This document shows positions 5,870 to 9,053 of a stretch of DNA of 9,053 nt, piece after piece (the stretch's first letter is position 1; every line of letters begins with the position of its first letter). Under the pieces are notes generated by a model. It ran no database searches. It had not been told where the DNA came from and was given only the letters and a program-made list of their open reading frames with translations. Position numbers and translations under genes: made by a program. Where the stretch lies: NCBI GenBank assembly GCA_035764525.1, contig DASTZB010000346.1, positions 1 through 9,053 of the forward strand. Reading direction: 5' to 3'. The stretch is from VBAS01 sp035764525 (GTDB lineage: Bacteria; Bacteroidota; Bacteroidia; Chitinophagales; Chitinophagaceae).

Positions 5870-7171
5870 ATGGCAGATATTTTTGAGCGTTTACTGAAAA
5901 ATTATGGCCCGATTGGTAAGCATCGCAAACAGGCACATGGTTATTTCGCTTTCCCTAAACTGGAAGGTGAAATAAACAGCCGCATGAAATTCAGGGGTAA
6001 AGATGTTATTGTCTGGAGCTTGAATAATTATCTCGGCCTTGCAAATCATCCGGAAGTTCGTAAAGCCGATGCTGATGGCGCTGCACAATATGGATTGGCC
6101 CTTCCGATGGGTGCCCGGATGATGAGCGGGAACAGCGATCTGCATGAGCAATTAGAAAGTGAGTTGGCAGCTTTTGTCGCAAAAGAAGATTGCGCCTTAC
6201 TTAATTATGGCTACCAGGGAATGGTAAGTCTCATCGATACACTTTGCAGCCGCCATGATGTAATTGTTTACGATGCAGAAAGCCATGCCTGCATTATTGA
6301 TGGACTCCGCCTCCATCCCGGCCATCGTTATGTTTTCAAACATAATGATGTTGAAGATTGCGAAAAGCAACTGCAACGTGCAACTGCACTTGTAGAAAAA
6401 CAAGGAGCTGGTGGAATATTGGTAATAACCGAAGGGGTATTCGGAATGGCTGGCGACCAGGGAAAGCTAAAAGAGATATGTGCAATGAAAGAGAAATATG
6501 ATTTCAGAATACTCGTAGATGATGCACATGGTTTCGGAACATTAGGTAAAACCGGGGCTGGGGCCGGTGAAGAGCAAAACTGCCAGGACGATATCGATCT
6601 TTATTTCTCCACGTTTGCAAAATCAATGGCATCGATCGGTGCATTCATAGCAGGTCCAAGAGATATCGTTGATTATATCCGTTACAATATCCGCAGCCAG
6701 ATCTTCGCAAAAAGCTTACCGATGCCTTTGGTGGTTGGGAATCTAAAAAGACTGGAGCTTTTAAGAACACATCCTGAGTTCAAAGAAAAGCTATGGAGCA
6801 ATGCGAGGAAACTGCAAAATGGTTTAAAAGAAAAAGGATTTGATATTGGCAAGACCGATTCACCAGTAACTCCGGTATATATGACCGGCGGCGTAGAAGA
6901 AGCCACAGCAATGGTGATGGACCTGCGTGAAAACTATGGGATCTTTGCATCTATCGTAGTTTATCCTGTAATTCCTAAAGGACATATCATTTATCGGCTT
7001 ATTCCTTCGGCAGCACATACCGATGCGGATATCGAAGCAACACTTAAGGCATTTGAAGAAACAAAGAAAAAATTGGACGCTGGTGCTTACAAAGTAGATT
7101 CAGTTCCTGATATGGCAGAATACAGTGGGAAAAGATTTGAATACATGCTGGATAAACCAAAGAACAAGTAA
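5870..7171 (+). CDS. Alpha-oxoamine synthase (serine palmitoyltransferase / cysteate acyltransferase / KBL / BioF group)
   Basis: This 433-residue protein is a fold-type I PLP enzyme of the alpha-oxoamine synthase family, which condenses an amino acid with an acyl thioester and releases CO2. Visible features are WSLNNYLGLANHPEV at 49-63 (glycine-type entry), LLNYGYQGMVSLIDTL at 110-125, the PLP-stacking His139 in ESHACIIDGLRL, ITEGVFGMAGDQGKL at 186-200, the cofactor-binding VDDAHGFGTLG (Asp217, His220), and the Schiff-base Lys251 in STFAKSMASIGAF. YPVIPKGHIIYRLIPSAAHT at 365-384 is the usual C-terminal active-site segment. A C-terminal tail of about 30 residues (from about 404) exceeds the roughly 400-residue norm. 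In Bacteroidota such enzymes make 3-ketosphinganine (SPT) or the capnine/sulfonolipid base (cysteate acyltransferase); which one applies cannot be settled here. Glycine C-acetyltransferase or BioF are less likely alternatives. pdxJ upstream makes the cofactor precursor. Start ATG 5870 follows an A-rich leader. Confidence 0.93.
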   Translation: MADIFERLLKNYGPIGKHRKQAHGYFAFPKLEGEINSRMKFRGKDVIVWSLNNYLGLANHPEVRKADADGAAQYGLALPMGARMMSGNSDLHEQLESELAAFVAKEDCALLNYGYQGMVSLIDTLCSRHDVIVYDAESHACIIDGLRLHPGHRYVFKHNDVEDCEKQLQRATALVEKQGAGGILVITEGVFGMAGDQGKLKEICAMKEKYDFRILVDDAHGFGTLGKTGAGAGEEQNCQDDIDLYFSTFAKSMASIGAFIAGPRDIVDYIRYNIRSQIFAKSLPMPLVVGNLKRLELLRTHPEFKEKLWSNARKLQNGLKEKGFDIGKTDSPVTPVYMTGGVEEATAMVMDLRENYGIFASIVVYPVIPKGHIIYRLIPSAAHTDADIEATLKAFEETKKKLDAGAYKVDSVPDMAEYSGKRFEYMLDKPKNK

Positions 7172-7193
7172 GATTTAACTCTCATAAATTTGG

Positions 7194-7222
7194 AAGGCAT
7201 TGTTAGTAACAGTGCCTTTTTT
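7194..7222 (+). terminator. Rho-independent terminator after the alpha-oxoamine synthase
   Basis: AAGGCATTGTT (7194-7204) pairs with AACAGTGCCTT (7208-7218) through 11 bp including one G-U, with a 3-nt AGT loop, followed by a T tract. It starts 22 nt after the stop codon. Confidence 0.92.
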
Positions 7223-7253
7223 ATTTGAATTCTGAACCTCTTTAAATGTAGAA

Positions 7254-7273
7254 CCCCCGATGGAAATCGGGGG
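7254..7273. repeat. GC-rich 8-bp hairpin with GGAA tetraloop
   Basis: CCCCCGAT (7254-7261) pairs perfectly with ATCGGGGG (7266-7273) around a GNRA-type GGAA loop. It is followed by CCCC, not by T residues, so it is not a standard terminator on the plus strand; on the minus strand the downstream sequence (TTCTACATTT) is also not a clean T tract. It may be a dispersed intergenic hairpin element. Confidence 0.7.
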
Positions 7274-7311
7274 CCCCTAATCAAAAACCATTAACCATTA
7301 AACCTTATCCT

Positions 7312-7329
7312 ATGAAAATTCGTTGCTAA
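7312..7329 (+). pseudogene. Five-codon ORF behind a gene-like leader (possible gene-start relic)
   Basis: ATG at 7312 begins MKIRC followed by TAA. The bases before it, ACCATTAAACCTTATCCT, look like the leader of a Bacteroidota protein-coding gene, and MKI is a usual exported-protein start. No coding sequence continues after the stop in any frame. It may be what is left of a deleted gene, a tiny leader peptide, or chance. Confidence 0.2.
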
Positions 7330-7491
7330 ACTCGGTAATAAAAATTTAATATTGCAAGTTTCAAAGGTGTATTTTGGACATTTTGGAGTTGAAACGTGAA
7401 ATATTGACCTTCGTCAATCTGCAAAAAAAGTTTATAGAATTAATTTATTTCCGAGAACGATTGCGCTGACTAAAAACAATATTTTAAAATA

Positions 7492-8049
7492 ATGAATAAA
7501 GTAGTTGTTGCTATTACCGGTGCCAGCGGATCTATTTACGCAAGATTATTATTAGGAAAAATACTTGCCATGAAAGATCAATGCGATGAGCTGGCCATGG
7601 TAATGACTGAAAACGCAAAACAGGTTTGGGAAACAGAAACAGGAAATGAGGAGTATAAAAATTTCCAGGTAAAAAATTATTCGACCACAGATTTTACTGC
7701 GCCATTCGCGTCTGGCTCCGGGAAATTCAATACGATGATCATTGTGCCATGCTCAATGGGAACACTGGGTCGCATCGCTACCGGTGTTTCAAATGACCTG
7801 ATAACAAGAGCGGCGGACGTTGTTTTAAAAGAAAGAAGAAAATTAATATGCGTTGTTCGAGATACTCCGTATAGCTTAATTCATATCCGGAATATGGAAA
7901 CTGTGACACTTGCAGGAGGAATTATTTGCCCTGCTACACCTTCTTTTTATAGCTTACCAAAAACAATTGATGAAGTTGCTGCTACTGTAGTTGATCGTGT
8001 ATTAGACCTCGCAGGCTTTGATATCAAAACTTTTCGCTGGGGAAAATGA
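7492..8049 (+). CDS. ubiX: UbiX-type flavin prenyltransferase
   Basis: UbiX joins a dimethylallyl group to FMN to make prenyl-FMN, the cofactor of UbiD-family decarboxylases. The 185-residue product has the Rossmann-like FMN site ITGASGSIYA at 8-17, TENAKQVW at 39-46, IIVPCSMGTLGRIATGVSNDLITRAADVVLKERRKL at about 83-118 (Arg106, Lys113), the phosphate-binding RDTPYSLIHIRNM at 123-135, and ATPSFYSLPKTIDE with Tyr153 at 148-161, then the closing VDRVLDLAGF helix. Length is normal. The family motif is usually R-E-T-P; here it is R123-D124-T-P, a conservative Glu-to-Asp change near the active site. No ubiD neighbour is present in the window. Since Bacteroidota use menaquinone, the partner decarboxylase could serve the futalosine menaquinone route or aromatic acid metabolism; this is inference. 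It converges with lolA. Confidence 0.95.
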   Translation: MNKVVVAITGASGSIYARLLLGKILAMKDQCDELAMVMTENAKQVWETETGNEEYKNFQVKNYSTTDFTAPFASGSGKFNTMIIVPCSMGTLGRIATGVSNDLITRAADVVLKERRKLICVVRDTPYSLIHIRNMETVTLAGGIICPATPSFYSLPKTIDEVAATVVDRVLDLAGFDIKTFRWGK

Positions 8050-8050
8050 G

Positions 8051-8118
8051 CTTCACACTAATTTTGGTTTATTGGAAAGCAATCCAATGAAAATTTAAGC
8101 ACATTTATTATTGTGAAG
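8051..8118. terminator. Nested inverted repeat between convergent ubiX and lolA (possible bidirectional terminator)
   Basis: CTTCACA (8051-8057) pairs with TGTGAAG (8112-8118), extended by TAAT/ATTA after one mismatch. Inside is a second stem, ATTGGA (8071-8076) with TCCAAT (8083-8088), flanked by AATTTT (8060-8065) and AAAATT (8090-8095). It begins two bases after the ubiX stop. The position between convergent genes suggests transcript ends, but there is no strong GC stem with a T tract. Confidence 0.4.
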
Positions 8119-8147
8119 ATTGCTTCGGCCCCTGGTCTCGAAAGTGA

Positions 8148-8804
8148 TCAGCGGTTATCTATGATCTCAACTCCCGGATATTTTTTTGCATCAAAAACAA
8201 ACTGTTTGTCATCTATTGCACCATTGGGAGTAAATGAATTTACAATAATTGAATGTTTGGTCTGATCCTTTTCTAACACTTTAGTTGTGTTGATCGTTTT
8301 ATTGGCTTTATCAATATATAAATACACTTTATGATAAGTTTTGGTCTTGTCAGTCGGCGTTAATTCAATTTCCTGGATGGTTTTTGAACCCTGCTTTTTT
8401 TCACCATTCAGTTTATACAAAAAATCTTTGTCGTAAAAGTTTGTAAACATTTTCTGAGGTGTTAATCCACTACTGTTGTTATCAAACTTTGTGATGGTTA
8501 CTTCGTTTGAAGATTTATCATAATTCCACACATTTATTCCATCACAAAATATTTCCTGTCCCACAATTGTCACTTTATATTTATTCCCTTTGATCCAAAC
8601 AGTACCATTTTTTGATGAAAGAGCTTTACCTGCCGAATTCTCTGTTTTAAAAGTAAAAGTTGATTTAACAGTTTTGTAAGTTTTAAACTTAGCGCTAACC
8701 CCATCAAGAACTTTTTTTGCATCAGGGTCATTAGTGGCCTGCGCATTCGTTTTAATTGTGATAACTCCAATTAATAAAACTAATATTGTATAAAATCTTT
8801 TCAT
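8148..8804 (-). CDS. lolA: LolA-like outer-membrane lipoprotein carrier
   Basis: LolA is the periplasmic chaperone that takes lipoproteins from the inner membrane and delivers them to the outer membrane. The 218-residue product has a Sec signal peptide (MKRFYTILVLLIGVITIKTNAQA, cleavage after about residue 23) followed by a LolA-type half-barrel: DAKKVLDGVSAKFKTYKTVKSTFTFK at 28-53, the alternating strands GTVWIKGNKYKVTIVGQEIFCDGINVWNYDK at 67-97, LTPQKMFTNFYDKDFLYKLNGE at 114-135, IQEIELTPTD at 143-152, YHKVYLYIDKANKTINTTKVLEKD at 157-180, and the end strand FTPNGAIDDKQFVFDAKKYPGVEIIDNR. Sequence similarity within this family is low, so assignment rests on pattern, signal peptide and position next to ftsK, an arrangement common in Bacteroidota. 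A promoter-like element lies in the 121-nt gap to ftsK. Confidence 0.9.
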   Translation of the reverse strand: MKRFYTILVLLIGVITIKTNAQATNDPDAKKVLDGVSAKFKTYKTVKSTFTFKTENSAGKALSSKNGTVWIKGNKYKVTIVGQEIFCDGINVWNYDKSSNEVTITKFDNNSSGLTPQKMFTNFYDKDFLYKLNGEKKQGSKTIQEIELTPTDKTKTYHKVYLYIDKANKTINTTKVLEKDQTKHSIIVNSFTPNGAIDDKQFVFDAKKYPGVEIIDNR

Positions 8805-8850
8805 AATGCCTGGTTTACCTGACTAATATTATGCCGATTAAGGCAGGCCG

Positions 8851-8858
8851 CAAATATA
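8851..8858 (-). promoter_or_regulatory. Candidate -7 element of lolA
   Basis: Read on the minus strand, TATATTTG matches TAnnTTTG exactly and is followed by GCGGC, as at the alpha-oxoamine synthase promoter (TACCTTTGCGGC). Transcription would start about 40 nt before the lolA ATG. A -33 TTTG at the expected distance is not visible, so read-through from ftsK may also contribute. Confidence 0.45.
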
Positions 8859-8925
8859 GGCCAATTACACCTTAGAGGATGTCCGGCAATGTAATGTGGT
8901 TGCTTGGAAAAAATTTTTTAACAGC

Positions 8926-9053
8926 TTAAATTAAATTACCAAGATGTTGATTTAGCTCAGCCTCTGTCTTGATCAATACATCACGGGCCTTACTTCCCTG
9001 GTTAGGACCCACCACTCCTGCAGCTTCTAATTGATCCATCAGCCTGCCAGCAC
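8926..9053 (-). CDS. ftsK: DNA translocase FtsK, C-terminal fragment (5' part outside window)
   Basis: The last 41 codons of a minus-strand gene enter from the right edge and stop at the TAA complementary to 8926-8928. The peptide reads AGRLMDQLEAAGVVGPNQGS and then KARDVLIKTEAELNQHLGNL plus Ile. This is the end of the FtsK gamma domain, the winged helix that recognises polar KOPS sequences and couples to XerCD/dif: RLMDQLEAAGVVGPNQGSKARDVL is its conserved core. FtsK/SpoIIIE translocases pump DNA through the division septum and are anchored in the membrane by their N-terminal part, which is not seen here. lolA follows on the same strand after 121 nt. Confidence 0.93.
   Translation of the reverse strand, partial: AGRLMDQLEAAGVVGPNQGSKARDVLIKTEAELNQHLGNLI

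Larger units (their letters stand above)
7172..7491. other. 320-nt non-coding stretch before ubiX
   Basis: It contains the terminator at 7194-7222, a GC-rich tetraloop hairpin at 7254-7273, a five-codon ORF at 7312-7329, and a small hairpin ATTGAC/GTCAAT at 7403-7418 with a CTTC loop. A direct repeat of ATTTTGGA occurs at 7371 and 7380. A poor promoter candidate for ubiX is TTTA 7345-7348, 21 nt, TATTTTGG 7370-7377. No protein of useful length is encoded on either strand. Confidence 0.6.

Noticed and set aside
5589..5936. 115-residue minus-strand frame across the promoter and start of the alpha-oxoamine synthase
   Set aside because: It overlaps a good promoter and a certain gene start, and its translation shows no coherent domain or signal.
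8908..8919. AAAAAATTTTTT behind ftsK as a terminator
   Set aside because: The palindrome has no GC stem and no proper loop; read-through into lolA is as likely.

Overview
The window looks like ordinary chromosome from a member of the Bacteroidota, most likely a Chitinophagaceae-like organism. The evidence is: moderate-to-low GC; start codons mostly preceded by A-rich sequence rather than a Shine-Dalgarno motif; several upstream elements of the Bacteroidota type TAnnTTTG (best at 5808-5838); an ftsK-lolA gene pair; and lipoproteins and exported proteins with short typical signals. The family-level placement is inference. No rRNA, tRNA, CRISPR array, insertion sequence, integrase or phage gene was seen.

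Left part (1-3192). A truncated Lrp/AsnC-family regulator (minus strand) is divergent from ahcY (S-adenosylhomocysteine hydrolase), which ends in a strong terminator. It is followed by a small SnoaL/DUF4440-like lipoprotein gene with its own terminator, then a 104-residue antibiotic-biosynthesis-monooxygenase-fold protein. That last gene stands out because it has a textbook AGGAGG ribosome-binding site.

Middle part (3193-5522). A short unrecognised conserved-looking gene and a DUF1905/YdeI-like gene form a two-gene unit, with a 9-bp hairpin lying directly against the second start codon. They converge, with only 5 nt between stop codons, on an exported thioredoxin-like gene with a CGWC motif. 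That gene is divergent from pdxJ (pyridoxine 5'-phosphate synthase).

Right part (5523-9053). After a 347-nt gap containing a coding-like but orphan reading frame comes an alpha-oxoamine synthase, a PLP enzyme of the serine palmitoyltransferase/cysteate acyltransferase/KBL/BioF group. It ends in a strong terminator. A 320-nt non-coding stretch with a GC-rich tetraloop hairpin and a five-codon ORF follows, then a UbiX-type flavin prenyltransferase. This converges on lolA, which lies downstream of the 3' end of ftsK (partial, minus strand).

The genes are mainly housekeeping: methyl cycle, B6 synthesis, lipid long-chain base or sulfonolipid synthesis, prenyl-FMN cofactor supply, lipoprotein export and chromosome segregation. 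pdxJ lying just before a PLP-dependent enzyme is suggestive, but they appear to be separate transcription units. I did not find a clear new multi-gene system. The items most worth checking are the identity of the alpha-oxoamine synthase, the hairpin at the DUF1905 start, the orphan frame at 5488-5721, and the unusual translation signal of the monooxygenase-fold gene.
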